The notes under the pieces are model-generated. The model did no database searches and was not told the DNA's origin. It saw nothing but the letters and a program-made list of their open reading frames with translations. A DNA stretch of 64,000 nucleotides, from assembly GCA_022648295.1 (NCBI GenBank), contig JALCME010000011.1, positions 1 through 64,000 of the forward strand, in the 5' to 3' direction. Shown one piece after another: positions 54,793 to 64,000 of this stretch (the first letter of the stretch is position 1; the number at the start of each line of letters is the position of its first letter). The translations under genes and the position numbers were made by a program. The DNA is from Bacteroides sp. GTDB lineage: Bacteria > Bacteroidota > Bacteroidia > Bacteroidales > Bacteroidaceae.

Positions 54793-56658
54793 ATGTCTAG
54801 GGATTATACATTTGAAAATCGGAAATTCATAATCGGCGGAGCGGCAATTGTAATTGTTGTTATTTATGTGTTGCGTCTTTTCGTTTTGCAGATTATGACC
54901 GATACGTATAAAAGGAACGCAGATAGTAATGCCTTTTTAAATAAGATACAATATCCTTCTCGGGGAGCAATTTACGACCGTACCGGTAAATTATTGGTAT
55001 TTAACCAACCTGCATATGATATTACATTCATTCCGCGTGAAGTGAGTGATTTGGATACATTGGACTTTTGCACTACGTTAAATATTACCAAGGAACAATT
55101 TCTGAAGCGAATGAAGGACGTGAAGAATCGTTGGATGAATCCGGGGTACTCCTCATATACGCATCAGGTATTTATGACTCAACTTTCTGCAGAGGAATGC
55201 GGAGTTTTTCAAGAGAAGCTTTTTAAGTTTCCGGGCTTTTATATTCAGAGACGTACTATTCGACAATATACTTATAATGCAGCGGCGCTTGCTTTAGGTG
55301 ACATTGGGGAAGTTTCCATAAGGGATATTGAAAATGATGATTATTATAATCGCGGTGATTACATAGGCAAACAGGGTGTTGAAAAGTCGTACGAGAAGTA
55401 CCTGAGAGGTGAGAAGGGAGTGGAAATCTTACTGCGTGATGCACACGGACGTATTCAGGGGCATTATAAAAATGGCACTTTGGATAAACCTGCTGTACCT
55501 GGTAAGAATCTGACTTTAGGACTTGACATCAATTTGCAGTTATTAGGTGAGCGGTTGATGAAGAATAAGATTGGGGCAATAGTGGCAATTGAGCCAGAAA
55601 CAGGAGAAATACTTTGTTTGATCTCTTCTCCTACGTTTGATCCCCATTTGATGATTGGCCGGCAACGTGGAAAGAATCATCAAATATTGCAGTTGGATAA
55701 GAGAAAACCTTTGTTTAACCGTGCCATCATGGGCGTTTATCCTCCCGGTTCCACTTTTAAAACAGCGCAGGCACTTACATTTTTGCAAGAGGGAATTATT
55801 CAATCTTCTACTTCATTTCCCTGCTACCATGGATTTGTTTATGGAGGGTTGCGGGTTGGATGCCATAGTCATGCTTCTCCGTTATCATTGATCCCGGCCA
55901 TTGCCACTTCGTGCAATGCTTATTTCTGTTGGGGACTCTTTCGGATGTTGGGTGATCGGAAATACGGTTCACCGCAGAAAGCGCTTACGGTGTGGAAAGA
56001 TCATATGGTCTCACAGGGATTTGGCTATAAATTAGATGCTGATCTGCCTGGTGAGAAGAGAGGCCTTATTCCAAATGCCAAGTTCTATGATAAGGCTTAT
56101 AGAGGTTCCTGGAATGGATTAACCGTAATCAGCATTGCAATAGGGCAGGGAGAAGTTTTAAGTACACCTTTGCAAATGGCTAATTTGGCTGCTACTATTG
56201 CTAACCGGGGATATTATATTGCTCCTCATATAGTGAAGAATATTCAGGATGCTTCTCTGGATAGTATATATAAAGAACGACATTATACAACGATTAACCG
56301 CCAGTATTATGATATTGTGGCGGAAGGTATGCGTGCTGCTGTAACAGGTACGACGGGTAGTGGGACTTGTCGCATCGCTGCTTCCATTTTACCAGGGGTT
56401 GAGGTTTGTGGAAAGACGGGTACTGCTCAGAATCGTGGACATGACCATTCTGCTTTTATCGGTTTTGCACCTATGAATAAGCCTCGCATAGCCGTAGCCG
56501 TTTATGTAGAGAATGGGGGATGGGGTGCAACTTATGGAGTGCCTTTCGGGGCATTGATAATGGAACAATATTTGAACGGAAAACTTTCTCCTACTAGTGA
56601 AGCAATGGCGGAGGAATTAAGTAATAAGGTGATAGTCTATGATAACGAGGAGAGATAG
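54793..56658 (+). CDS. mrdA: penicillin-binding protein 2
   Basis: The elongation-specific transpeptidase. The 621-residue protein has one membrane anchor (17-35), the dimerisation domain (YPSRGAIYDRTGKLL) and the transpeptidase domain with SxxK in PPGSTFKTA, SxN in TSCNAYF and KTG in CGKTGTAQNRG. It overlaps rodA by 20 bp. Confidence 0.96.
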   Translation: MSRDYTFENRKFIIGGAAIVIVVIYVLRLFVLQIMTDTYKRNADSNAFLNKIQYPSRGAIYDRTGKLLVFNQPAYDITFIPREVSDLDTLDFCTTLNITKEQFLKRMKDVKNRWMNPGYSSYTHQVFMTQLSAEECGVFQEKLFKFPGFYIQRRTIRQYTYNAAALALGDIGEVSIRDIENDDYYNRGDYIGKQGVEKSYEKYLRGEKGVEILLRDAHGRIQGHYKNGTLDKPAVPGKNLTLGLDINLQLLGERLMKNKIGAIVAIEPETGEILCLISSPTFDPHLMIGRQRGKNHQILQLDKRKPLFNRAIMGVYPPGSTFKTAQALTFLQEGIIQSSTSFPCYHGFVYGGLRVGCHSHASPLSLIPAIATSCNAYFCWGLFRMLGDRKYGSPQKALTVWKDHMVSQGFGYKLDADLPGEKRGLIPNAKFYDKAYRGSWNGLTVISIAIGQGEVLSTPLQMANLAATIANRGYYIAPHIVKNIQDASLDSIYKERHYTTINRQYYDIVAEGMRAAVTGTTGSGTCRIAASILPGVEVCGKTGTAQNRGHDHSAFIGFAPMNKPRIAVAVYVENGGWGATYGVPFGALIMEQYLNGKLSPTSEAMAEELSNKVIVYDNEER

Positions 56659-58099
56659 CATATGGAAATCATTGGATTGGGTCACTATTTGCATATACCT
56701 GGTCTTAATTATATTTGGTTGGATTAGTGTCTGCGGGGCAAGCTACGATTATGGTAGTAGTGATTTTTGGGACTTTTCTACTCGTGCGGGTAAGCAACTT
56801 GTCTGGATTATCTGTTCTTTCGGGTTGGGTTTTGTCTTATTGATGCTTGATGATAATTTATATGATATCCTGTCTTATTTGATATATGGAGGATTTATTA
56901 TACTGCTGATTGTCACCATATTTATTGCTCCGGATACAAAAGGTTCACGATCATGGTTGGTGATGGGACCTGTTAGTCTGCAACCGGCCGAGTTTGCGAA
57001 ATTTGCCACAGCTTTAGCTCTTGCTAAGTGCGTGAATACTTATTCCTTTTCAATGAAGAATTGGAAAAGTTTTGTGGTGCTGCTTTTTCTGATATTGTTT
57101 CCCATGATACTCATTATTTTTCAGAAGGAGACGGGATCAGCATTAGTGTATACGGCCTTTTTCCTTGTTTTGTATCGGGAAGGGATGCCTGGGGTGGTGC
57201 TTTTCCTGGGAGTATGTGCAGTCGTGTTTTTTGTAGTTGGTATTAGGTTTGGTGATGTTATGCTTACTGGCACGCAGGCTCCGCTTGGGGAGTTTGTCGT
57301 GCTTTTAATGGCTTTAATTTTCACTGCCGGTATGGTTTGGACTTATCAAAAGAAGTGGGTTCCCGTTCGAAATATATCTATAGTAGTGGCTTTGAGTCTG
57401 TTGATTGCACTTTTTATTTCGAAATATATTGTACCTTTTAACCTGGTATGGGTGGAATGGGGGTTGTGTGCACTAGTTGTGGGATATCTCTTTTTCCTCT
57501 CTTTACGGGAACGGCATCTGTCTTATTTCTTTATAGGGTTATTTACTATTGGCTCTGTTCTTTTTCTGTATTCTAATAATTATATCTTTAATGAAGTCTT
57601 GGAACCCCATCAACAAGTACGTATTAAAGTTGTGTTGGGCATGGAAGACGATTTGTCGGGAGCAGGATATAATGTAAACCAGTCTAAGATTGCGATAGGA
57701 TCCGGTGGCTTAACGGGAAAGGGTTTCTTGAATGGTACTCAAACCAAACTTAAATATGTGCCGGAGCAAGACACTGATTTTATTTTCTGTACGGTGGGTG
57801 AAGAAGAAGGTTTTGTAGGATCGGCTATGGTTTTATTTCTGTTTCTTATTTTGATATTACGCTTAATAACATTGGCAGAGCGTCAACCATCTGCTTTCGG
57901 GAGAGTATATGGATATTCTGTCCTTAGTATCTTTTTATTTCACCTATTTATTAATATCGGAATGGTGTTGGGTATTACTCCGGTTATTGGTATTCCTTTG
58001 CCTTTTTTTAGTTATGGAGGGTCTTCTTTATGGGGATTTACTATCTTATTATTTATTTTTTTGAGAATCGATGCAGGGCGTAAAAAGAGATTTGTTTAG
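56639..58099 (+). CDS. rodA: RodA peptidoglycan glycosyltransferase
   Basis: The SEDS-family glycosyltransferase that partners with PBP2. The 486-residue protein has about ten membrane segments, with SEDS motifs such as KGSRSWLVMGPVSLQPAEFA, the EQDTDFIFCTVGEEEGFVG loop and PLPFFSYGGSS near the C-terminus. It is longer than enterobacterial RodA (about 370 residues) because of extra hydrophobic segments in the middle. It is the last gene of the operon. Confidence 0.96.
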   Translation: MITRRDSIWKSLDWVTICIYLVLIIFGWISVCGASYDYGSSDFWDFSTRAGKQLVWIICSFGLGFVLLMLDDNLYDILSYLIYGGFIILLIVTIFIAPDTKGSRSWLVMGPVSLQPAEFAKFATALALAKCVNTYSFSMKNWKSFVVLLFLILFPMILIIFQKETGSALVYTAFFLVLYREGMPGVVLFLGVCAVVFFVVGIRFGDVMLTGTQAPLGEFVVLLMALIFTAGMVWTYQKKWVPVRNISIVVALSLLIALFISKYIVPFNLVWVEWGLCALVVGYLFFLSLRERHLSYFFIGLFTIGSVLFLYSNNYIFNEVLEPHQQVRIKVVLGMEDDLSGAGYNVNQSKIAIGSGGLTGKGFLNGTQTKLKYVPEQDTDFIFCTVGEEEGFVGSAMVLFLFLILILRLITLAERQPSAFGRVYGYSVLSIFLFHLFINIGMVLGITPVIGIPLPFFSYGGSSLWGFTILLFIFLRIDAGRKKRFV

Positions 58100-58131
58100 T
58101 GTATCGAAAGGATAAGGGAGATTTCTCCTGA

Positions 58132-58626
58132 TTATTCTAATCCGTAAGATTTCTTTATATTAATCCCTATATCATTAATTCCAGATAACTTTTTGTCAGA
58201 GAAGGAATAGGCAATTCTTATTTTATACTGACCTGTCTTTTTTATATATATATTTCCGGCTGGGACAGACGATTGATATAAGCCTCCCCATCCGTTCCCT
58301 TGCCAGACACCATTCTTATCAGCTAGTGCTAATTGTAATGTATCCGTTTTGAGAATACTTGCATCCGGGCCGTCAACATAGAGAATAAGTGGTAAGTTCT
58401 GATAAGGATAATTATTGCGGTTCCTAACTTCCAGAAAAATGTTATATAGAACCATGGAGTCGGTTACTGGGACGTTAAAGGTGAGGGTGTCTTTTTGAGG
58501 CCATCCTTCTATTGGTAAAGTTTGGAAAGTGTGATACACAGATTGTTTGTCACAAGCCATACAAAGGCCTATGACAAACAATAGAATCAGGCTGCTAAAA
58601 TATTTATGCCTGGGTACTCTTTTCAT
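58132..58626 (-). CDS. gldH: gliding motility lipoprotein GldH
   Basis: The 164-residue protein has a lipoprotein signal (LFVIGLCMAC) and a GldH-type beta-rich domain (PIEGWPQKDTLTFNVPVTDS, VRNRNNYPYQNLPLILYVDG). The start at 58626 is chosen because an upstream start at 58800 would run deep into the preceding gene; the remaining overlap with it is 23 bp. GldH occurs in non-gliding Bacteroides also, where its role is not motility. Confidence 0.92.
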   Translation of the reverse strand: MKRVPRHKYFSSLILLFVIGLCMACDKQSVYHTFQTLPIEGWPQKDTLTFNVPVTDSMVLYNIFLEVRNRNNYPYQNLPLILYVDGPDASILKTDTLQLALADKNGVWQGNGWGGLYQSSVPAGNIYIKKTGQYKIRIAYSFSDKKLSGINDIGINIKKSYGLE

Positions 58627-59944
58627 TTTTAGTTGAATTCTCTTTATTCGTAGAACTTGCCTTGTCTCGCTGTTCTTCCTGTCGGGGACGATTCCAGTTC
58701 TTGTTACGCTTACCTTGTCCTTCCTGCGGTCTATCCTGTCTGTTGTTTTGAGGTTGCTGGGTAGTGGCTTGCTGTTCTCTAGGTTGGGAAGCATCCGCAT
58801 TCATTCTGTTTGGTTTGTTCCCCTTTTTCTTCTTTTTTCTTCCATTACCATTTCCTCCAACATTTTCCCCGTTATTTTTATGACTTCTATCAAAGCGGGT
58901 AAGACTTTCCTGTTCTAATAGATCAGCAGATTTTTTCTGCTCTGGTTGGCTCTCCTGCACTTCAAGTCCGTCAGGTTTAATGCCTTGCTTGTTTAATCCG
59001 ATTATTTCAAACGCACGTCTGTTACTGATGGTTTTCAGATTAGCCGGAATTTCTTTATCAGAAGAATAAGTGATTTGATTGCTCAAAATATCCGCCTTGA
59101 AGAAAAAGAAAGAGCCATCTTTTGTTTGCAATTCTATTTCCTTAGATGGCAAGCGCTTTTGGGCCTCTACATAAGAGTCAACTTCGTAATTCAGGCAGCA
59201 TTTTAATTTAGCACATTGCCCCGCTAATTTTTGCGGATTAAGGGAAATGTCTTGATATCGGGCAGCACTGGTTGAAACCGAAACAAACGAAGTCATCCAG
59301 GTTGAGCAACAAAGCTCCCGTCCGCAGGGACCTATTCCTCCGATTCGTCCAGCTTCCTGACGTGCACCGATTTGCTTCATTTCGATGCGTACATGAAAAG
59401 CATCAGCCAAGACTTTAATGAGCTGCCTAAAATCGACACGCTCATCCGCTATATAGTAGAAAATAGCCTTATTGCCATCTCCCTGATATTCCACGTCACC
59501 GATCTTCATGTTAAGATTCAAGTCCAGAGCTATTTGTCGCGCCCGTATCATTGTTTCATGTTCGCGAGCTTTAGCTTCTTGATACTTTTCCATATCCACT
59601 GGTTTGGCTTTCCTGTAGATGCGTTTTATGTCAGCTTCCGATTTTATATTGGCCTTCTTAATTTGTAGCGGGACTAACCGTCCGGTTAGAGTCACTACTC
59701 CAATGTCATGTCCCGGAGCCGCTTCTACGGCTACGGTATCTCCTTTATCCAACGGTATGCGGTTACTGTTACGATAATATCCCTTACGCGTATTTTTAAA
59801 TTGTACTTCTACCAGATCACTTTCCTCTGCATTGCCAGGGATATCTGCAAGCCAGTCATATGTATTTAATTGCTTATCTTGTCTTCCGCAGCCTTTGCAA
59901 CCTATGCATCCGCCGCCATTATGTAGTTTGAAATCCATATCCAT
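58604..59944 (-). CDS. RicT/YaaT-like PSP1-domain protein
   Basis: The 446-residue protein contains a PSP1 C-terminal domain (VEFKNTRKGYYRN start, then AEDADIKRIYRKA region) with cysteine clusters that fit Fe-S binding: GGCIGCKGCG near the N-terminus, GPCGRELCCSTW and CAKLKCCLNYE. Its C-terminal 110 residues are a low-complexity Gln/Asn/Lys-rich tail (EQQATTQQPQNNRQDRPQEG). RicT relatives take part in RNA processing and development in Firmicutes; the role here is unknown. It is co-transcribed with holB and gldH. Confidence 0.85.
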   Translation of the reverse strand: MDMDFKLHNGGGCIGCKGCGRQDKQLNTYDWLADIPGNAEESDLVEVQFKNTRKGYYRNSNRIPLDKGDTVAVEAAPGHDIGVVTLTGRLVPLQIKKANIKSEADIKRIYRKAKPVDMEKYQEAKAREHETMIRARQIALDLNLNMKIGDVEYQGDGNKAIFYYIADERVDFRQLIKVLADAFHVRIEMKQIGARQEAGRIGGIGPCGRELCCSTWMTSFVSVSTSAARYQDISLNPQKLAGQCAKLKCCLNYEVDSYVEAQKRLPSKEIELQTKDGSFFFFKADILSNQITYSSDKEIPANLKTISNRRAFEIIGLNKQGIKPDGLEVQESQPEQKKSADLLEQESLTRFDRSHKNNGENVGGNGNGRKKKKKGNKPNRMNADASQPREQQATTQQPQNNRQDRPQEGQGKRNKNWNRPRQEEQRDKASSTNKENSTKNEKSTQA

Positions 59945-59967
59945 ATGTATTAAAATTATATTATAAA

Positions 59968-61086
59968 TTATTTTTTTAAAAGCACTATCATTTTAAGCGA
60001 GAAATCGAAAAAGACCATTTTGGCATTTACATTCTGTTCGATGTGTGTTTGTGCTTCACTTAATTCATACATTATATTTGCTACATTACGCTCATTGATG
60101 AAAGGAGAGAAATGTTTTGCAAAGTTTTGTTCGGAGAGGGTCATGTAATTCATTTCCGTATGATGCAAATTATAGATAAAGTTTTCCCGTACCATACGTT
60201 GACTGTATTCAAGAAAGTTTTTTTGTTGTTCCCGTCCCATAGCTGCCAACTGCTCACTCCACTGTTTCATTTCTTTTATTTTCCGTTGATATGCAAGGCG
60301 CATTAAACTAACAAACAAATCAAAGAAATGCTTGTTCTCTTCATCCAGATGAATAGCTTCCAAGGCTTTTATGAAGTTCCCATTTGCAAGGTGGGCTATG
60401 GAATAGCTCTCTGCAGAAGAAACTCCATACTTTTTCTGCAGTACGCCAGCGATATCTGCTTCTGATATCTTTGGAATATTTATGCGCTGAGTACGACTTA
60501 GAATTGTGGGTAAAATTAGATCTGGTGTTTCGGATATGAGGAAGAATAAAGTTTGCTCGGGCGGTTCTTCCAAAAGTTTCAATAATTTGTTGGCGCAGAC
60601 TGTATGCATTTTCTCCGGTAACCAGACAATAACAATTTTGTAGCCTCCTTCACTAGATTTTAAACTGAGTTTTCTGATGATCTCATCACTTTCTTTAGCA
60701 TAAATGATAGCTTGTCCATTCTCACTTTCTATCTCAGCCAGCCAATGATTTTGATTAAAATAAGGGTTGTTTAGAATCAGATGACGCCAACTGTCCAGGT
60801 AGTCGTCACAGATTTCTTTTTTCCCTTTTTTTACTATTGGGAACATAAAATGTACGTCTGGATGCACCAGCTTATTCCATTTCACGCAAGAGGGACATAC
60901 CCCACAAGAATCTGTTTCCGTCCGGTTTGAACAACTAATATATCGGGCATACGCTAAGGCTAATGGAAGTTTTCCGGTTCCTTCAGGGCCACAAAAAAGT
61001 TGCGCATGTGGAATGCGTCCCTTTTGTACTTCATTTATTAACTGTTGCTTTACAGTTTCTTGTCCGACTATATCTTTGAAAAACAC
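59968..61086 (-). CDS. holB: DNA polymerase III delta' subunit
   Basis: The clamp-loader subunit. The 372-residue protein has Walker A GPEGTGKLPLA (residues 33-43), the zinc-binding cysteines CSNRTETDSCGVCPSC and a sensor-like SRTQR. The first codon is GTG at 61086, and the product starts MFFKDIVGQETVKQ. It is 23 bp upstream of the ricT-like gene. Confidence 0.93.
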   Translation of the reverse strand: MFFKDIVGQETVKQQLINEVQKGRIPHAQLFCGPEGTGKLPLALAYARYISCSNRTETDSCGVCPSCVKWNKLVHPDVHFMFPIVKKGKKEICDDYLDSWRHLILNNPYFNQNHWLAEIESENGQAIIYAKESDEIIRKLSLKSSEGGYKIVIVWLPEKMHTVCANKLLKLLEEPPEQTLFFLISETPDLILPTILSRTQRINIPKISEADIAGVLQKKYGVSSAESYSIAHLANGNFIKALEAIHLDEENKHFFDLFVSLMRLAYQRKIKEMKQWSEQLAAMGREQQKNFLEYSQRMVRENFIYNLHHTEMNYMTLSEQNFAKHFSPFINERNVANIMYELSEAQTHIEQNVNAKMVFFDFSLKMIVLLKK

Positions 61087-61122
61087 AACTGGATAATTTA
61101 GAAATTACTATTACTTACTTGC

Positions 61123-62076
61123 TTAGTATACAGCTTTCGCCACAGCTTTAATACTATCTACCGCGCCGATAGAATAAAAATGAATACTGGGCACACCTCT
61201 TGCCATTAACTCTTTGCATTGCTGCATACACCATTCTATTCCTACCTTTTTAACTTCTTCATCGTTTTTGCACTTGATGAGTTCACTGGCCAACGCCTCA
61301 GGCAAATCCACTTTGAAGGTTTTGGGTATTACACTAAGTTGTGATAACTTTTTAAGCGGTTTGATTCCGGGAATGATGGGAATGGTTATTCCAGCCTTTC
61401 GAACACGATCCACAAAATCAAAATATTTTTGATTATCGTAGAAGAGCTGGGTCACGGCATACTCTGCTCCGGTTTCCATTTTACGTTTCAGCCAATAGAT
61501 ATCTGCATCTATGTTTGGGGCCTCTTCATGTTTCTCTGGGTAACATGCTACTCCGTATGAAAAGGGAGTCTGGGTTATCTTCATTTCCGATCCGTCAATG
61601 AAGATGCCTTTATTGAAGTTATTGATTTGTTCCTGCAATTCAATAGCATGATAGTAACCATCTCCTTCGGGAGTAAAGACTGATTCATGTTTAGCCTTAT
61701 CTCCACGTAATACTAACAGGTCGGTAATGCCCAGGAATTGTAGGTCAAGCAATACATATTCCGTTTCTTCACGGGTAAATCCACTACAAAGTATATGGGG
61801 TACAACGGTTATATTGTATTTATTTTGAATAGCAGCGGCTACAGCTACTGTCCCTGGACGGCGACGTAATCTGCTTCTCTGGAACATTCCGTTGCCCATA
61901 TCTTTGTATGTGTATTCGCTACGGTGGGTTGTAATATTGATGTATTTCGGGTCAAATTCCCGTAACGTATCAATCGTTTCGTACAGCTTTTCAATGCCAG
62001 TCCCTTTTAAAGGGGGTAATATTTCAAAAGAAAAAGCTGTTTTTTCATTCTTGTGTATCAGGTCTATAATCCTCAT
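61123..62076 (-). CDS. metF: 5,10-methylenetetrahydrofolate reductase
   Basis: This FAD enzyme makes 5-methyl-THF for methionine synthesis. The 317-residue protein shows the TIM-barrel pattern of MetF: FEILPPLKG near the N-terminus, NITTHRS, VVPHILCSGFTREE, VLRGDK and TQLFYDNQKYFDFV. Length is normal. It starts 36 bp upstream of holB. Confidence 0.95.
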   Translation of the reverse strand: MRIIDLIHKNEKTAFSFEILPPLKGTGIEKLYETIDTLREFDPKYINITTHRSEYTYKDMGNGMFQRSRLRRRPGTVAVAAAIQNKYNITVVPHILCSGFTREETEYVLLDLQFLGITDLLVLRGDKAKHESVFTPEGDGYYHAIELQEQINNFNKGIFIDGSEMKITQTPFSYGVACYPEKHEEAPNIDADIYWLKRKMETGAEYAVTQLFYDNQKYFDFVDRVRKAGITIPIIPGIKPLKKLSQLSVIPKTFKVDLPEALASELIKCKNDEEVKKVGIEWCMQQCKELMARGVPSIHFYSIGAVDSIKAVAKAVY

Positions 62077-62168
62077 TTCTTTTTTGTATCTTGTTCAACG
62101 AGTGATTGTTTTTTTGTACATTGGGAACAAAAATACGAAAAAGAAATGAGATATGCTTTTCTGCTCTG

Positions 62169-64000
62169 CTATTCTTTTATGCAGCGGACGGAAAGAGCTT
62201 GTCTTTCTGGAGAGCTGCTGCCAAAGTCTATTGTATTTTTAGTACTCATAAAAAGAATGGCTTTTTCTGATAAGGTACCGTTTGTGTCTCCTTTTATCCA
62301 AAAAGCGGCAGTTCTGTCGGGATTAACGTAATTTGTTTGCCCATCGCTGTTTTGGGTGAATAATCCTTCCGGTATGATATTTAATCCGCTTTCTCCTGTT
62401 GAGGCACATACTGTATCTCCTGCTTTAAGCGCTAACCATTCTCCTGTCTTTAACAGGGACGCGTCATTATTGACATAGGCTTGTAGAGTTTCCCAATCAT
62501 TCAAATTCGGTATTTTCCAATTTTCGGGAGCTAATTCACCTGTAGTAACAGCTTCTCCGTTATAAAAAAAGTAATTCACCTTTTCAGGTTTAAAGTATCC
62601 GGCTCCATTTCCAAGTGTTGTTTGCTTAGTAATGCCTGATCCATCTTGATACATTGTAGCGTGAAGATTTTCTTTCATCCAATATTGAGTTCCTATTTTT
62701 ACAATTGGGTAAGTTTGTAGCGTTCCTCCGCGAATATCCCGGATGGTATAGCTTGTTATATTGACATTTAGTGGATCATCTGGCTTTTCTAATAATACTT
62801 TTCCATTTGAATCAAGGTAGAATTGCTGAATTGGAGGCAAATTTCCTTCAATATAAGCGAAAGTATTGGTTTGTGTATTCCAACTTATTTTTCCACCGTT
62901 TATGGCATCGTCTTTATCCAATAGCTGTAAAACTGTGCCCTGACTTAAATCTATTATTTCATTCTCATCAATAGGATAAGAAGTGATTACTCTTGAACTG
63001 AGTCCGTCTGATTTTAAATATTCTCTGCAAATTTCGGCTATGGGCTTCCCTCCGTAATATACCCGATAAATGTCGGATAGAGCAAAAGATAGAGAAGCAA
63101 GGTGGATGGCATTTACATTCTCTTTATTCTCGGTTATTCCTCCGCTTACGGTACTCCAATCGGTTATATTTCCTGCTATTCCTGCTAGAGTGGGATTACT
63201 GCTCTGCAATGCAGAGACACTGATTTCACATTGATTGCTACCTGTCATTGATAATTCCGGTATTGGGCATGTGTATATCTTGCCATTCCAGTCCATAACG
63301 AGTGATTGGCTGGCTGTATTCATCGTCTGTGGAATAATAATAAACTCTTTACCGGTTAAATTTCCTTCTTCATTAATAGCCCACTCTCCATAAGGAATAA
63401 TATCTGCCTCTTCCGTCAGATTACTAAATGAATCGCTTTCCACGTTATAGGATGCTTGTGTTTTGAAGCCCGTTGCAACTATTCTTGGGTTTGCTTTTAA
63501 TATATCAGCAGCACTTTCATCATTTTGGGGTTTCAGTACGATTCTTATCTTGGCTAATTTATGTATGTAGTTAAGTCCGACAGCCTGATTGCTGCCGGCG
63601 ATGTTGGAAGCCTTTGCAATCAGAAAATCGGATTGTGAGCGTTGTTTTGCATTGCTTTGGTCGGTTTGAACTGAAACGGAAAGTTCGGCTTTTCCTTGTT
63701 CTATTCCCTGAGTTTGATAGGGATAATAGCTGATAAAATCTAATTTAGCATCTCCTTCCGGGTAAAAGATAGTTTTTTCCGGGATAAGAGTTCCCTCTTC
63801 GCCATATTCTAACCAGATGTTGTCTATATATCGTTTTTGAGTAATTGAGTTTGACGTAAGTACGGCATATAGTCCTACTTTGTCTCCTTGTTCGAAAGTG
63901 GTTTCCGTAACCCGGGTTGAGGAGTTCATTACATTTGTGGAAAAGGTAATAGGAATTGTCCCGGAAGCAATATCCGAATTGACTTGGTTAACGCACGAAT
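62169..64000 (-). CDS. fimbrillin-like FISUMP surface lipoprotein, 5' end cut
   Basis: The frame stays open to the window end, so at least 610 residues are present and the start is missing. Reading past the internal ATG at 63929 gives SCVNQVNSDIASGTIPITF, whose Cys may be the lipobox residue. The N-terminal half is fimbrillin-like (TTFEQGDKVGLYAVLTSN, LDFISYYPYQTQG, VGLNYIHKLAKIRIVL) and the C-terminal part is a FISUMP-type domain (YPIVKIGTQYWMKENLHATM, ending RQALSVRCIKE). Such proteins form or cap outer-membrane fimbriae. The ligand cannot be told. Confidence 0.85.
   Translation of the reverse strand, partial: SCVNQVNSDIASGTIPITFSTNVMNSSTRVTETTFEQGDKVGLYAVLTSNSITQKRYIDNIWLEYGEEGTLIPEKTIFYPEGDAKLDFISYYPYQTQGIEQGKAELSVSVQTDQSNAKQRSQSDFLIAKASNIAGSNQAVGLNYIHKLAKIRIVLKPQNDESAADILKANPRIVATGFKTQASYNVESDSFSNLTEEADIIPYGEWAINEEGNLTGKEFIIIPQTMNTASQSLVMDWNGKIYTCPIPELSMTGSNQCEISVSALQSSNPTLAGIAGNITDWSTVSGGITENKENVNAIHLASLSFALSDIYRVYYGGKPIAEICREYLKSDGLSSRVITSYPIDENEIIDLSQGTVLQLLDKDDAINGGKISWNTQTNTFAYIEGNLPPIQQFYLDSNGKVLLEKPDDPLNVNITSYTIRDIRGGTLQTYPIVKIGTQYWMKENLHATMYQDGSGITKQTTLGNGAGYFKPEKVNYFFYNGEAVTTGELAPENWKIPNLNDWETLQAYVNNDASLLKTGEWLALKAGDTVCASTGESGLNIIPEGLFTQNSDGQTNYVNPDRTAAFWIKGDTNGTLSEKAILFMSTKNTIDFGSSSPERQALSVRCIKE

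Overview
The window looks like a chromosomal stretch from a gut Bacteroides or close Bacteroidales relative. The signs are promoters with the Bacteroidetes -7 box TAnnTTTG upstream of many genes, an ECF sigma/FecR/SusC-type signalling cassette, GldH, the lipoprotein form of TamA (TamL) beside TamB, and a fimbrillin-like FISUMP surface protein.

Layout. 1-1938: sigma factor, FecR anti-sigma and the start of a TonB-dependent transducer. 2134-7923: housekeeping genes (pnp, a DUF4369/thioredoxin-fold lipoprotein, greA, a HIT protein, a mannose-1-phosphate guanylyltransferase). 8081-8164: tRNA-Leu(CAA). 8145-25190: a 17-kb integrated element bounded by a 21-bp direct repeat of the tRNA 3' end, with every gene on the minus strand. 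25304-25714: an ISL3-like transposase remnant and an initiator tRNA-Met. 25947-36092: TetR, fabG, an RluA-type synthase, a sigma-54 activator, a cyclophilin, an M16 peptidase, a MATE exporter and a hybrid histidine kinase. 36153-50607: a transglutaminase-like protein, tamB-tamL, a sugar nucleotidyltransferase, an ABC-F ATPase and an M13 peptidase. 50808-58099: purH, then the rod-shape operon mreB-mreC-mreD-mrdA-rodA. 58132-64000: gldH, ricT-like, holB, metF and a partial fimbrillin/FISUMP protein.

The part most worth following up is the 8145-25190 element. It carries a tyrosine integrase, an excisionase-like HTH protein, a replication-type winged-helix protein, a DUF4406/DnaA-domain-IV fusion, a terminase-small-subunit-like protein, a gp10-like tail-completion protein, a 1280-residue tape measure and a 1204-residue tail-tip protein. 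I can find no capsid, portal, large terminase, major tail or lysis gene. The ORFs are intact and tightly spaced, so it looks like an organised tail-encoding satellite rather than a decayed prophage. Three roughly 90-bp repeats sit directly after the stop codons of the gp10-like, tape-measure and tail-tip genes. Each has three boxes at fixed spacing. Versions of these boxes recur at the element's attachment ends, and on the right end they follow the same order as in the internal copies, so the repeats look like internal attachment-type or operator sites that mark the tail genes as modules.

Product calls rest on reading motifs and overall sequence character. No database search was possible. Promoter, terminator and repeat calls come from visual pattern matching.
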